Source: Cyanodermella asteris (lineage: Eukaryota > Ascomycota > Lecanoromycetes > Ostropales > Stictidaceae). From it: DNA of 64,000 nt. The DNA is taken from assembly GCA_900618795.1 (NCBI GenBank), contig UYJD01000007.1, forward strand, positions 1,359,182-1,423,181, read 5' to 3'. This document shows, in pieces, positions 32,131 through 45,187 of the stretch. Both the position numbers and the translations under genes were made by a program. Under the pieces are notes generated by a model, which was given only the letters and a program-made list of their open reading frames with translations, was not told where the DNA came from and did not search any database. Position 1 is the first letter of the stretch, and every line of letters begins with the position of its first letter.

Positions 32131-34125
32131 CTAGACCCGGTCGGCAATCATCGGAACCATATGTCCTGAGAAGTAGTAACCGGGAGGCTGCACCTCACTC
32201 TCCAGCTTCAGGTTGTCCATCTGATCCGGCAGCCCGACGGCTTTTCTAGCGATTCGAGCGGACTGCGCGCTATTGAACCCGCCTTCATTCCAAGGATCCT
32301 TCTCCAGCCATTCGATCGCTTGTTGCCGCAAGTCCTCGTCGGTGCACTTGACAGCAACATGGTACAGAGTCTGTATCAACCCAAGGTTGAAGTATGCCAG
32401 TGGCAACTCTTCCGCCGCCGGACTTTTGCCTTTCTCGCCACCCCGCATACGGCGCATCACGTTTGTGGGGAACAGGAGCGGCTTGGCAAGGTCCATCATC
32501 AAAGCAAACTCGTCTCGCAACGATGCATGCACGGCCTCTTCGTCCGGCTGGAGCATGGCTGAAAGCTTGATTCGAAGGGCTCGTGTGCTAATGTCGAGCA
32601 AAGCGACGCACTTCTTGTCGATATCAGTCATGTTCGGCTCGATTTGATAAATTAGGCTCGTGAACGCATCCCGCCATTCGTCGCATTCCTGGATCAGGGC
32701 CAGACGTGTGTTGTCAAGTTCGTTGCGGGTCGCCTCCTCTTCATCTCGGGCGGACCAGTAGTTGACGGAGTAACCTAGAGACATCTGTGACGTGATGAGC
32801 TGCCGTTGTGCTTTCATGGCATGGTCGAGAGAGACGAAGCCGTGCGGGCCAAGTAACGATCGTCGTTGAATATTCGACAATGCTGCGGTGTCGTCTCGAA
32901 GGGATGCAGCAGCTACCATCGACATGAGAGACTTCTGTAGGCCCATCCAGCCTGTTGTTCGCATGTCCCACTGCTGAAAGATGGCGGTGATTTGTGTTCG
33001 CAGGCTTGCTGATCCGTGGTCATGACGCCGTTCCGCAGTCTCGTTGTGCCGTAATAATATAGCCATGCCGTTCACTTGGTGTATCAACGAGCCAGTCCTG
33101 ACGAATAATCAGTTTCGACCGAGTCGTGATTGACCAGAAGGGACATCAACTTACGCATTACCTCGCAAGAACTCGTAAGATTGGAGGAGGAAGCTGGCCA
33201 CCAGGGCTGCCTCTGTAGCATTTGAATCGGATCGACTGAGCTGTTCTCGTGTGTGGGTCAACGCCTTCGCATATAAGCTATCGGCAGTGTTTTGGAGTGT
33301 CAAGGCCTGGCCTCGAGCTTTGTCGAGCGTCCCAGAATTCCTCGCAACGTCCACCAGCCGCATCCGCCGATTCAAGGCTCCCACTGCGGCGCCGGCATAA
33401 ATGATGGCTGGCACTGATTGACTGAGCTGCAAGATCATGGAGTTCCAAGGCGCCTGGCCTGTTCCCCTGTTGAGTCCAGGCAGAGTCACCAGTCTGTAAA
33501 ACTCAAATGTCTCGCTGAGCTTGTCTTTGTTGCCCATGGGATTGGCATTTGGATTCCGCGGAATGGGTACTCTGTTGTTTGTTCGAGCCGAAACTAAAGC
33601 TGTGGACAGCGCTTCACGTTGCTGCTCTCTTGATGTTATCGACTCATCTCGCTTGACGTAGCCATCGCACTTTCTCCCCGTGCTGGTGCATTTGATACAA
33701 GCCGGCTTCGTCTCATCACATTTGACTCGTCGAATCTAGCAATGGTCAGTCTCGGTCTCGTCGTAACTTCGCGATGCCGTCTTTCGCGCGAGCAGCCTCA
33801 TTTCAACAGCTCATGTAGGAGTCAAGGCAGCTTGAGACGCTTCGTTATCGATAAGCCTACCGCACCAAGCTGCTTGCAAATACCATGTTGGACGTGCAGC
33901 CTGAGTCGCTCGCCGCACGAGAGACCCACCAGCGCGTCAACGTTGATCATTGGTCTTATGAACCTCGTGAAGATGACCTGGACATGATACCAAACACTCA
34001 TCAGCATAATCGCTTACCTTGCATACGATACATCCAGTCTTGACCTTGGGACGACTAGCGCGCTTTCGTTTCGACTGCTGAGTGGGTGACAGCTCAGAGA
34101 CCTCGTGCTCCGGTGCCGCGGCCAT
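32131..34125 (-). CDS. Zn2Cys6 transcription factor
   Basis: Three exons (34125-34018, 33735-33155, 33097-32131) give 551 residues. The zinc cluster spans the first splice junction: Cys32, Cys35, Cys42, Cys49, Cys52 and Cys59 fit C-x2-C-x6-C-x6-C-x2-C-x6-C exactly, with basic residues KIRRVK between the second and third. Splicing inside the cluster is common in this family. The rest is a helical fungal-type regulatory region without a recognised ligand pocket, seen from segments such as STALVSARTNNRVPIP to GYYFSGHMVPMIADRV at the end. Intron 1 is long (282 bp); intron 2 is 57 bp with a GTAAGT donor. The start is the first ATG before the cluster. It should be a nuclear DNA-binding regulator. 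The targets are unknown, and no pathway genes of an obvious cluster lie beside it. Confidence 0.88.
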
Positions 34126-36218
34126 GCTGTCCTCGTGTGGAGCTTGAAATCTGATGAGTCGATCTCGTCCGAATGCGAAGAACACGGAAAAACGCTTGTC
34201 CAGGAGATCAGAGTATGGTTTGCGGTAGTTGCTATGATTTGATGGAGAACGAGTCGGTCTTTCGCGGTTCCGGCTCGGGCTGCAAAAGCTCGACCTAGAA
34301 GGCAATATATGCGAGGAAAGGGACTTGGAGTTTGTCCGACGGCGTGAGCATTCTCGGCGTGGCACGACTTATGCACGACTTCCACGAGGCTCAGAAGGTA
34401 TCACGGGAGCATATGACTTGAGGCGCAAATGAACTCCATCAATACTGAGACAGCTTCAGGGCGCAGGCAGCCCCATGATTCAAGCTCGATGCGGATCATG
34501 GCTGGCACCGAGGCCGAGCGCGGCGCAGCCAATTGTGCGACGACGCCGCAGTCTGTCTTTCACAACGATGTCTTTCTTCACACACCCACGCGCCATGGCT
34601 TCGGGGCTTTGGAGGGCGTCAGAAGGGGACCTGACCTGGACACATACTCAGAGGCAGACATCTTCTTTTAGAAGATGGCTCTGGCCCGAGCTCGAAACCG
34701 GTGCTAAGCACGCCGTTGCACCCCCAAGCTGTTCTACTCTACGAACCCACCAATAAGGCTTCGGATAGAATCGTCCCCTTGCGTCGAGATCATCCACTTT
34801 TCTTCGCGGCTGAGAAGCTTACTGCCGATATGCATCGTAGTCACGCTGATTAGACGTGGCGAACACCATGAGCGCCCCCGGATGGTCGCCGGTCCGCCGC
34901 CGAACGATTGATCGGTGGCTTGATATTAGGTACGTTGACTGTGGAAGACGGGCCATCACGCTATGTCAGTTGCGGAAATTGTAAGCTTGCACTCAGAACG
35001 TAATGTTCGTCAACTGGTCCGTCCTGCAATGTGAATTCATCATTGTTGGGAAGTGCCTTAACATCCTGACATTTCTGCAACGTCACGTTTACAACTCGAG
35101 ACACTACTCGTGCACTGCGCCCCAATCAATATCGATCCGTGACGATTACGCCGATAATCTCGAGGCTTATCCGTCCACTGTCATGTCTGACTGGCCACTT
35201 CGTCTTGCCATGATCTTCGAGAACTGTAAAGACGCTGGACATCGAGTCGCCGGAGTTATGCATGCCAGGACGCCATAAATATACGAAAGAGCATATCACT
35301 GGCATGGACAGACTGGACGGAATACACCTTGCATCCGCTTTTGAAAAGGGTGGTCAGATCTTTTGGAGCTCCTGCATCCAGGCAGACAGAGAAATTGCGC
35401 GATTTGTGGATGAGTATGAGGGCTAGATCGTACAACTCTTCGAGTCGGAACCCTGATTGACGGGAATGCGACTTACGTGGCACCGACAGGCTCAGGGTAC
35501 GCAGTGAGTCTGCTTGAGAAGCGCCATCCCCGTACTGCAACAAGAGTGCGATTTCTCAATGGAAACTTCTTACGGTTTCAGGCTGTGGATATGGCGCTTT
35601 CCCCGGTGGCGGAGGATGTGCATTTCTGGTGGTGAGTCCGAAATGGTTGCACTGATTTGAGGAGGTCAGGGGTTTGTCCTGACGAGCTGAGCACCCTCTT
35701 GAGCGGAAAGCGAGTAAAATCAAAGGTGGAGCGTGAGAGCATGCTATAGACTTGTCGTTGATTTGGTGCAGCCGCCGCGAGCTCTCCTGCTTCACCATGA
35801 TAGGACCGCAGGCAGAGCCCAGGCACATGACCCGTCCAATCGTCCGACGATCGATGTACTTCGGCCGCAGATTGGTGCGGGACGCTGAATTCGAGAGTTT
35901 TGGGATCTGTTCGGCCAGAATTCCACGACCAGTTCTGCAAAAGTGCGTACTGGCCTCGTATCGAAGGCTTTTGCGGAACAAAGCCTTGGGCGACATGGTG
36001 TTTGCAACTCGCGAAGACTGTCATTCTGAGCAGAAGTCCGCTGGCATGAATATGAAGTGTATCAGAACCTCGATACTTTCTGGTCGGCTGGCAGAAGTCG
36101 TTGTGTTAGCATTCACTTTGCAGCTGCGTGCTTGAGTGGTTGTCCCACTACTTTGCGAGTAGATTCGAAACAACGAAAGAAAGTTTCAAGGCGTCCCGTA
36201 AACAACCCGCATCCGAGA
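34126..36218. other. Intergenic, possible remnants
   Basis: About 2.1 kb upstream of the Zn2Cys6 gene. Overlapping minus-strand frames at about 35256-35543 and 35578-36024 start with ATG or look partly protein-like, and a GTAAGT lies near 35475. No domain and no consistent exon chain could be found. Treated as unassigned. Confidence 0.35.
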
Positions 36219-36962
36219 TCACAGGTAGTCGTCGGCCGTGAGTTTCGAAAATGCCGATATGCTGCCGACCTGGTCGCTCCATGAGGGTCCGACGATAAAG
36301 GTCAAAAGGTCGCAAACGTCTTCGACAGCGTCTCGCGACCCGCTAAATGACATCGTAGGTCTGAAGTAGCTTCCGAAAGCGAAGCTTAGCAAGGAGCCAC
36401 TCCTATGCCTTAGGCGAATGGAAAGCGTCGGCTCAGACTGCGCGCCCCCGAGCAAGAACGTCAAACGGTAAAAGAGGAGTGCACAGCTCGTAGCATTGTA
36501 CAATAGCCCATGACCCGAGGCTGCATCGCGATCGCTTTCCTCAACGAAGATAAATCGCCCTTGGTCGATCACAAAAGCATTGTCTTCCGATTCGAGCTCA
36601 TCGGGGTCGTTGCGCATTTCGTCGTCCTCTTCCGTGACCCAGGTCCATTTGTTTCTGCATTTTTCGACGCTAAACGGAAGCAGTCTCAGACCTGTGCTGT
36701 CGGGTCCAGCAACAGAGGTAGGAGTTTCGAGCAGACTGAGTTTACATGCCTCGAAATCGGCTGGAGGAATGACCTTTTTGACTGCCCACCAATCTTCTTG
36801 CGACTGACACGTCTCTCTGAGCAATTGGTTTTCATCACGTAAGTTTTGGACGACTTGGCGAAGAAGGTGAGGTGGCAGCTCCAGTATATCGTCGATCTCG
36901 GTGTGGCGCATGATGACTTCTCGTTGCAGAAGTGATGAGCGCAGAGATTGGATTGCAGACAT
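36219..36962 (-). CDS. Hypothetical protein, 247 residues
   Basis: An ATG-initiated frame (MSAIQSLRSSLLQRE) with even codon use and no recognised family. Residues about 1-60 are helical with a heptad-like pattern (LLRQVVQNLRDENQLLRETC) and may form a short coiled coil. The middle is acidic (EEDDEMRNDPDELESED, about 110-127). The C-terminal half alternates hydrophobic strands (CALLFYRLTFLLGG, SGSLLSFAFGSYF). No signal peptide and no clear membrane helix. It lies in the same direction as Isd11 upstream. I regard it as a real but unassigned gene, perhaps regulatory. Confidence 0.5.
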   Translation of the reverse strand: MSAIQSLRSSLLQREVIMRHTEIDDILELPPHLLRQVVQNLRDENQLLRETCQSQEDWWAVKKVIPPADFEACKLSLLETPTSVAGPDSTGLRLLPFSVEKCRNKWTWVTEEDDEMRNDPDELESEDNAFVIDQGRFIFVEESDRDAASGHGLLYNATSCALLFYRLTFLLGGAQSEPTLSIRLRHRSGSLLSFAFGSYFRPTMSFSGSRDAVEDVCDLLTFIVGPSWSDQVGSISAFSKLTADDYL

Positions 36963-37841
36963 GTAGCTGAGAAACGAATCGCAGGCAGCGGTTAGAATTC
37001 TTGTTTTTCCGGGCGCTGATTAAGGTCCGTTGATGTGGTGCCTGCGGTGCGGATGGTGGTTGAGAACGTCTGCCAACGCCAAAGTGGTGCCTAACTGTCG
37101 AGAGGGTGGCTGTGAGTAGTCCGTCTGTGGAGAACGTCATTTTGGGGAGTATTCTACCATGGTAGAGTCAAACCCAAAAAGTCGGAGGCTCATATCAATG
37201 AAAATGCGTTCGAACCGATGCCATCTTGATAGCGAGTCATTGTCTGTGAACGCGAAGCTTAAGCATGTTGAATGCACGAGGCCGTGACGACAAGAGCATA
37301 GCTTGAGTAGCCGGCTTCGCGGTCTTGACCCATGCCGACCATTTGGGACCGCCCATCTACCCGTCGTGTTATCACGTGGCACAATGTCTCAGGTGGTTCC
37401 GTCCTTTTCCGTGCGATGCGTCTTCACAGCATAATTCTTGTCAGTGATCTCTGACATGACCGCGAAAAGGCAACTAGGTGACTCTGGATCTTCTCTGGAT
37501 GCTATATAGAAAGTTTATGGGCACCTTGAGTGCAGGATGTTCCCGGCAAGGAGTCAAAACATCAGTGTAATGCCTCTCCTTGGCTCAGACTGACCCTCGT
37601 CACAAGCTGCAAGATACTGTACATGAAGCCAAATAGAGTAGTTCTGCATGTACTCGAAGCGCCGTGTTCGAGTCGGCTGGTCTCGTCACCCCGTGTCGTG
37701 GTTGAATTTAACCTCGTGCACGTCGTTACTTATCGGAGATGGTCTGTTGGTAGTTGGTTGTGTGGCATTTGTGCCAGTGCAATCAATCGAGTTCTGCTTC
37801 TCGGTAGATGCCACCTTCCTTTCCGATTTGCTTTCCCTGCT
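36963..37841. other. Intergenic, nothing recognised
   Basis: Between the hypothetical gene and the 3' end of Isd11, both on the minus strand. Should hold the promoter of the former. No repeat or gene seen. Confidence 0.5.
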
Positions 37842-38278
37842 TCATGTTAGCATCGGCATTGAGTTTTCATCGAGGATGCCACTAACAGTCTTGCCACCCT
37901 CGACTACCAATCTGTCCATTTGGTAGAATTGACTGATGACCGTCTGTCTCTGTTTGCCGGTCAGTGATCGCTCGACATTGTCACCAGATTCCAAGGGCTA
38001 TATCCCGCACCTTCAACACCTGGAGGTCTTTGAGACCCTTTTGTATGAGGTCCTGAATCTTGCGCTCATCTGTCTCTCCCCGGTGCTCTCTGTACATGTC
38101 TATCGTCCGCCTCTTTGACCATTCTCGGTAGTTGTAGTTGGAAAAGTTTCTCGAATGTCGGAGGAGAGATCTGAACTGTAAGCATAGTTAGCGCTTGAGC
38201 TTTGTCGGGCGGAGACATGTCAAATACCAGAGAACGAGCCTGATATGCAACATCGCGCGACACTGCAGCGCCTGACAT
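37842..38278 (-). CDS. isd11: Isd11/LYRM4, cysteine desulfurase partner
   Basis: Three small exons (38278-38228, 38175-38011, 37949-37842), with introns of 52 and 61 bp, give 107 residues. Both introns show branch sites (GCTAAC, CTGAC) and CAG acceptors, and all junctions are in phase. The protein matches mitochondrial Isd11, the LYR-family adaptor that stabilises the cysteine desulfurase Nfs1 and links it to acyl carrier protein for iron-sulfur cluster assembly. Family features are the LYR-type motif as LFR (17-19, formed across the first splice junction), NFSNYNYREWSKRRT (27-41), and RQTVISQFYQMDRLVVE near the C terminus, which corresponds to RQxxIxQLYxxDKLxIE in human LYRM4. Phe replaces the Tyr of LYR, and Trp stands where Tyr or Phe is usual in REY. 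The start is the ATG 17 codons before the motif. Not visible in any single reading frame. Confidence 0.85.
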
Positions 38279-39186
38279 GTTGTCGGCTCTCGTACAAACG
38301 GCTCAGAGAATGAGGGTCCGGAGACAAGGTATGGTCTGGCAAAGAGCGAAGCGGCGAATTCGAAGCGGGACTTTTGAAGTTGGCTGTGTCACAGAGATGT
38401 TCTGTTTCGACGGGGTCCAAGCTCGGAGCTCGGCCGCCAGTTTCTCCGAACGCCACCAGCGAAGACACCCATGTCCTGTGAACGTGAACGTGAAGCACTT
38501 GCAGGCAGACGCTGATCTAGACACTGCATCACTGTACAAATTCGTGAAGACATGCTTCGTGTCTCAGTCGCACCAGGAAGCTTAGGTGTTCAGCCGCTGC
38601 AAACTACCATTTCTGAGGCGTCAAGTGCGGCTGGATATCTGGTACCACTACCTAGAATAGTGGTAAAGAATGGACGCATTTGATGTACACTCGTCACGTC
38701 GGATGAGAGCTATGGTTGAGAAGACTCCACGTTCAATATCGCTCTTGTCGAAATTTCCGAAAACGCAACCAGGACCATATTGGTGCAAGGCGGCCAGACA
38801 GAAGCCATGGACTGGGTCATGAACGTTCGGCTTATGCTACTACCTCCAGATACATCCAGATAGACACCTACAGTATAGCATTCAACACTGGTGTGTGTTC
38901 TATGCACAATTAATTAAATGCTTGATTCTTCAACAACAAACGACATCCCGTGTGGGTGGGAATATCGCGCATAGGGTGGCAGAAAGAAGTCGCTGCCAGT
39001 GTCTCACCAACAACAGTAAAACACCCAGCTGAATACCCAGGTGAAAATCCTGGCAAGTGCCTAGCTAAGTAGCTGACTGAGTATCTACTTCGAAACCTGT
39101 ACAGATACCCATCGAAGTATGTGATCGAGTACTTCACTACCCGCCTTGCCTACCGCTCTACACACCCCTCGCGGCTTACAGACCTC
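38279..39186. other. Intergenic with second 12-bp-period repeat
   Basis: Between the divergent Isd11 (minus) and the small orphan gene (plus). It holds the promoters of both and the periodic repeat at 39022-39146. No other gene seen. Confidence 0.5.
39022..39146 (+). repeat. Degenerate repeat with strict 12-bp period (locus B)
   Basis: Cores of the form TACCC/TGCCT/TAGCT/TATCT/TACTT recur at 39022, 39034, 39047, 39058, 39070, 39082, 39094, 39106, 39118, 39130 and 39142, nearly all 12 bases apart. Core and period match locus A at 13254, although the units have diverged. It ends about 40 bases before the ATG of the small orphan gene. Confidence 0.75.
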
Positions 39187-39485
39187 ATGGACGCGAATGG
39201 CGTCTTCCCTGTACACATTCGCATCCTCCAAATGCCATACCGCCCCCAGCATGGCATTCCGCAAAAGTATGTTGACATCACGGGAGCATTGACGATGCAA
39301 CGCCTTCCCCACGATCCGACCACAGCCGTGGCACGTTAACGTGCTCAGTTCGCTGCAGGTACCTGATCGCAGGACGCGTGGGCGAGCCAATGGCGGCCTA
39401 TGATTGGGTTCTAGAAGACGACTGCTGGACGCACGAGGCCGAGATCTGGCCGGAGTTCAACACCGCGCTTGGCGTGCGACGATGA
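39187..39485 (+). CDS. Small orphan protein, two exons, 68 residues
   Basis: Exon 1 (39187-39266) begins MDANGVFPVHIRILQMPY. Exon 2 (39359-39485) reads YLIAGRVGEPMAAYDWVLED and ends GVRR. The 92-bp intron has a GTATGT donor, a GTTAAC branch site and a GCTGCAG acceptor, and the splice completes a Lys codon (AA|G). Exon 2 is clearly protein-like, with several Trp and acidic residues (DDCWTHEAEIWPEF), while reading through the intron meets a stop. I do not recognise a family. No signal peptide or membrane segment; predicted acidic and soluble. The PAPS reductase gene starts 400 bp downstream on the same strand. The 12-bp-period repeat lies directly upstream and may be part of its leader. Confidence 0.5.
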
Positions 39486-39886
39486 CAAAGCAGTGGAAGC
39501 AGAATCCGAGTCTTACTCATCGCTAGCGTCGATGGCGTGCTCAGCGAAATTCCATCCATTAGGTTCTCAAGGCGGCCGAACTGTGGCCCAGACGCGGATG
39601 CCTTCTTCGATCATGTTCATGTCCGAGTCATCACTGACGCTGCTGCTTGCTCATGCTCTTGCGTGCTCGCTTTGGTAAGCACACAGTCCACCGCTACTCC
39701 ACCGTCCCCTCGTTTTCTTTACGTATTCCACTCCTCATTGCAAGATTGTCTCTTACGTCCTCCACCTTGCACACGAGCCTCTTCTGCTGTCAATTGACCA
39801 CTCAACGCCTGTGCTTTCATTCACCTACTACTGGATCCCGCTCGTGGACTCTTTCTTTGTCAAAACTCTTCAATCCACACCGAGCA
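39486..39886. other. Promoter region of PAPS reductase
   Basis: An open frame extends upstream from the PAPS reductase start to about 39647 but contains no domain, and its composition is that of a CT-rich leader. It is taken as promoter and 5' UTR. Nothing else seen. Confidence 0.5.
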
Positions 39887-40831
39887 ATGCCGGAGAGATC
39901 GAGCCCGGCCACTTACTACCTTGACACTAAGATGTCGAACATCACTATGGACAACGACTATCCCGACTCGGGCTACACTAGCGGGGAGTCATCACAGACC
40001 TACCTCCCCGAGGTCGAGTTTACCAAGCCACACTTGGCCTTCATCAACCGACAGCTGCAGGCAATGGAGCCACAAGATGTCCTCAGATGGTGTGTTACAA
40101 CGCTACCCAACCTGTACCAGACGACTGCTTTTGGCCTCACTGGCCTGGTCACTGCCGACATGCTGTCGAAAATGAACCTTCCTCGTCAAAACACTGTCGA
40201 CATGATCTTCCTTGACACCCTACACCACTTTAAGGAGACCTTGGCTTTGGTTGACAAGGTCCGCGACCGCTACACAAATCTCAACGTCCACGTTTACAAG
40301 CCCGCTGGCTGCGAAATTGCCGAGGACTTTACTGCCAAGCATGGCGAACGACTATGGGAGACGGACGACGAGAAGTACGACTGGGAGGCCAAGGTCGAGC
40401 CTGGCCAGAGAGCCTACCGCGAGTTGAACGTCTCTGCCGTCCTGACCGGCCGACGGAGGTCGCAGGGAGGCAAGCGCGGAGACCTGCCAATTATTGAGGT
40501 CGACGAGGCTGGTTTGATCAAGGTCAACCCCCTTGCCAACTGGAGCTTCCAGCAGGTTCAGCAGTACATCAAAGCCAACGACGTTCCGTACAACGAGTTG
40601 CTCGACCGCGGATACAAGAGTATTGGTGACTGGCACTCCACGAAGCCGGTCAAGGAGGGCGAAGACGAGCGTGCCGGGCGATGGGCGGGTCAGCAAAAGA
40701 CAGAGTGCGGTATCCACAACCCGCGATCGCGGTACGCCGAGTTCTTGAGAGAACAAGAGCTCAAGCGTCAAGAGGAAGCTGTTCAGAAGGCTCTACAAAA
40801 GCAACAGGTTGAAGAAGCCTCTGCAGTATGA
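39887..40831 (+). CDS. PAPS reductase (thioredoxin-dependent)
   Basis: About 314 residues, one exon. The enzyme reduces 3'-phosphoadenylyl sulfate to sulfite in assimilatory sulfate reduction, in the cytosol. The catalytic cysteine is in KTECGIH near the C terminus. The PAPS-binding part shows LTGRRRSQGGKRGDLPIIE and NPLANWSFQQVQQYI. Only the single-cysteine signature is present, without the extra CC pairs of the plant/bacterial APS reductases that hold an iron-sulfur cluster. This fits the fungal Met16 class. Start: the ATG at 39887 (MPERSSPATYY) or the one at 39932 (MSNITMDNDY). The upstream frame is open, so the choice is uncertain by 15 residues. It lies 717 bp upstream of ATP sulfurylase in the same direction, so the first and a later step of the pathway are neighbours. 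Confidence 0.93.
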   Translation: MPERSSPATYYLDTKMSNITMDNDYPDSGYTSGESSQTYLPEVEFTKPHLAFINRQLQAMEPQDVLRWCVTTLPNLYQTTAFGLTGLVTADMLSKMNLPRQNTVDMIFLDTLHHFKETLALVDKVRDRYTNLNVHVYKPAGCEIAEDFTAKHGERLWETDDEKYDWEAKVEPGQRAYRELNVSAVLTGRRRSQGGKRGDLPIIEVDEAGLIKVNPLANWSFQQVQQYIKANDVPYNELLDRGYKSIGDWHSTKPVKEGEDERAGRWAGQQKTECGIHNPRSRYAEFLREQELKRQEEAVQKALQKQQVEEASAV

Positions 40832-43269
<2,438 letters not shown>

Positions 43270-43871
43270 GCAAAGACGAAGAGATGCGAAATGCAGTCGG
43301 AAAGTGCTGAGATGACGTGTGCTGCGAGCCGAAAGCGTGTTTGGTGCTGTCTCGCGTGTCGCGACCTTTACATATACGGGATAAACAATAAAGGCAATGC
43401 GATGTTATGGCTGCTGATGACCCACGACATTCGAATGCATCATTGTGTGTCGTTGTGATCACAGCAAAATGCGGCCGAACTGGAGCCGAAGGACTGGCTA
43501 ACAGTACTAGCCTGCACCTTGTTTTGCTGTGCAGCTATCCTCACGCTGGCAACGCCAACAACATGCTTGCGTGACTAACAATCACTTGTGATCGTTTTCG
43601 ATGCTCAACTGTGGGGTTGTCGGATACATGCGAGGTGTCAGGGACAGGTTTTGAAACAGGTCTATGGTAGGTCAGACCACACAAAGACCGGCGGACTTGT
43701 CTTGTCTTCAACCATCTGAACTGAAACTCAAACAATGAAAGACCTCAGTAAAGTAGGTCCTTGTCTGATCGAATTAGTCTCGCAGCCTGGATTCAAAAGC
43801 GCCGCCTAATCCAAATGTATGAACGGCTGCTGGCATGACTCGGTATCCTTCTGGCAACAACTACACTTCTG
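43270..43871. other. Intergenic, nothing recognised
   Basis: 3' flank of ATP sulfurylase and upstream region of the next small gene. No repeat or gene seen. Confidence 0.5.
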
Positions 43872-44321
43872 ATGATCGCACCCCGACCAAGCCTCGCCTT
43901 CCCAACCATTTCGCAAGCATCACCGTCTCCAACGACCACCATGGCAGGAACCACCCCACCCCAGAAACGCAAACAACAAACCTCCGATCCGTCTGCCCAC
44001 TCGACCGACGCGAAGAGAGTCAAAGCCACACACAACCAATCGACAATCGCAAACTGCGGCACGCCGCCCACCACAGCTACGCACCGCATCGTCGTCGACG
44101 ACACGGATCTCAACAACGATGACCGCATGGAGATTGACGAGGCCGAGTGTCAGATCACGGAGATGCAAGCGACGGCCGCCTCTGGCCAGTCGAGCGGACC
44201 AGGCACTTTGACGGGAACCGAGCAGGCGGTCCTGGAGAGGACGCGGCTCACGGAGGAGAACTTGAGAAGAAACGACCTGGCCAATATCTGTGCGGCGTTG
44301 CGGAGGGAGGGCGGTCGGTGA
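43872..44321 (+). CDS. Small hypothetical nuclear-type protein
   Basis: An ATG frame of 149 residues; an inner ATG at 43941 (MAGTTPPQKRKQQ) may be the real start, giving 126. The sequence is low in hydrophobics. It begins with a basic, Pro/Thr-rich part containing KRK and AKRVK, which could be nuclear localisation signals. An acidic part follows (VVDDTDLNNDDRMEIDEAEC), then a C-terminal helix (LERTRLTEENLRRNDLANIC). No family is recognised. Coding character is supported by the ordered change in composition along the frame. No intron is needed. Confidence 0.5.
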   Translation: MIAPRPSLAFPTISQASPSPTTTMAGTTPPQKRKQQTSDPSAHSTDAKRVKATHNQSTIANCGTPPTTATHRIVVDDTDLNNDDRMEIDEAECQITEMQATAASGQSSGPGTLTGTEQAVLERTRLTEENLRRNDLANICAALRREGGR

Positions 44322-44993
44322 AGAGAAGTTTCATTTGTGCTGCTGGATGAAGACTTGGAGGTTTGGAGAGACCGATTTGATGTATGTTTAGGATTTTGGG
44401 GGGATTGGTCGTGGTTGTTTGTACTCGTGCGCTTGGCGAGAATCACTGCTAGTACGTGCAAAGTCTTGCTAAAGAACACGGATGTTATGTGCTTGGTTGT
44501 TTATTGTGCTTCTTAAGTACTACATAGGTAGTACTTGGGCTACTTGTGAAGTCCAGCCCGATTGGGCCTAGCGGGTATGGAATTCAGCGATCAAGCGGGC
44601 CAAGAGAAGTCATACACAGGCAGGCACTTTGCGCTTCCTTTGCTTGCCACTGCCGTCAGTACATTTACAGGTATGTGCGTTGGTAGTAGTAAAGGTATCC
44701 CTCTAGCTACTAGGAGTAGTGGTGGTATAGGTACGCTTAGTAAGTTTTAGAGACCTACTTAGCGAGGCAGGCAATCAAATGTCCCCGTCAAGATTTCCGT
44801 CAGCCCGCCTTGCAACCAACAATCCTTCTCCCATTGAGATGGCCATGTCCACGAACACCACATCGCAGCAAATGAATCTGCCCTTCGCTTACACCCTTCC
44901 AAGTTCAAAATTGCGGTAATGACGCGATGAAGGTATCCGGAAGGTGATGGTCGCGTGCGCCGTTCTCGCCTCTGCTCCCCTCCTGGCGTTATG
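44322..44993. other. Intergenic with third periodic repeat
   Basis: Holds the short 12-bp-period array at 44669-44740 and GTAGTA-rich sequence around 44515-44545. No gene recognised. Confidence 0.45.
44669..44740 (-). repeat. Degenerate repeat with 12-bp period (locus C)
   Basis: AGGTA, TGGTA, AGGTA, AGCTA and AGGTA occur at 44669, 44681, 44693, 44705 and 44729, at multiples of 12. On the minus strand this is the TACCT core of loci A and B. The unit at 44717 is too diverged to see. Shorter and weaker than the other two loci. Confidence 0.5.
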
Positions 44994-45158
44994 CTACGCA
45001 GCCGTCCTCGCCAATCTGAAGAACTCAGTCCCATCCTCATGCACATCTTCGACGATGAATTTTCGACTACTCCCGAAAATCCCCGTGCACGGCTCCTCAG
45101 CTTCCCATATCTTGCCTCTTGCCCACAACCCTTCATGCAATTGGCGGTGATTCGACAT
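44994..45158 (-). CDS. Possible small protein, 54 residues
   Basis: An ATG frame beginning MSNHRQLHEGLWARGKIW, with EEPCTGIFGSSRKFIVEDV and ending FFRLARTAA. Its composition is protein-like, with conserved-looking Trp, Cys and an acidic hairpin. It starts 30 bases after the stop of the SANT-like gene on the same strand. It could be an independent small gene or a second exon of that gene. No splice site joining the two in phase was found. Confidence 0.3.
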   Translation of the reverse strand: MSNHRQLHEGLWARGKIWEAEEPCTGIFGSSRKFIVEDVHEDGTEFFRLARTAA

Positions 45159-45187
45159 GATCTCGACCGATGCAGGTGAAGCGTTGC

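Noticed and set aside
37200-37225. GCGTTCGAACCG resembling a tRNA T-loop
   Set aside because: No matching A box or cloverleaf around it on either strand.
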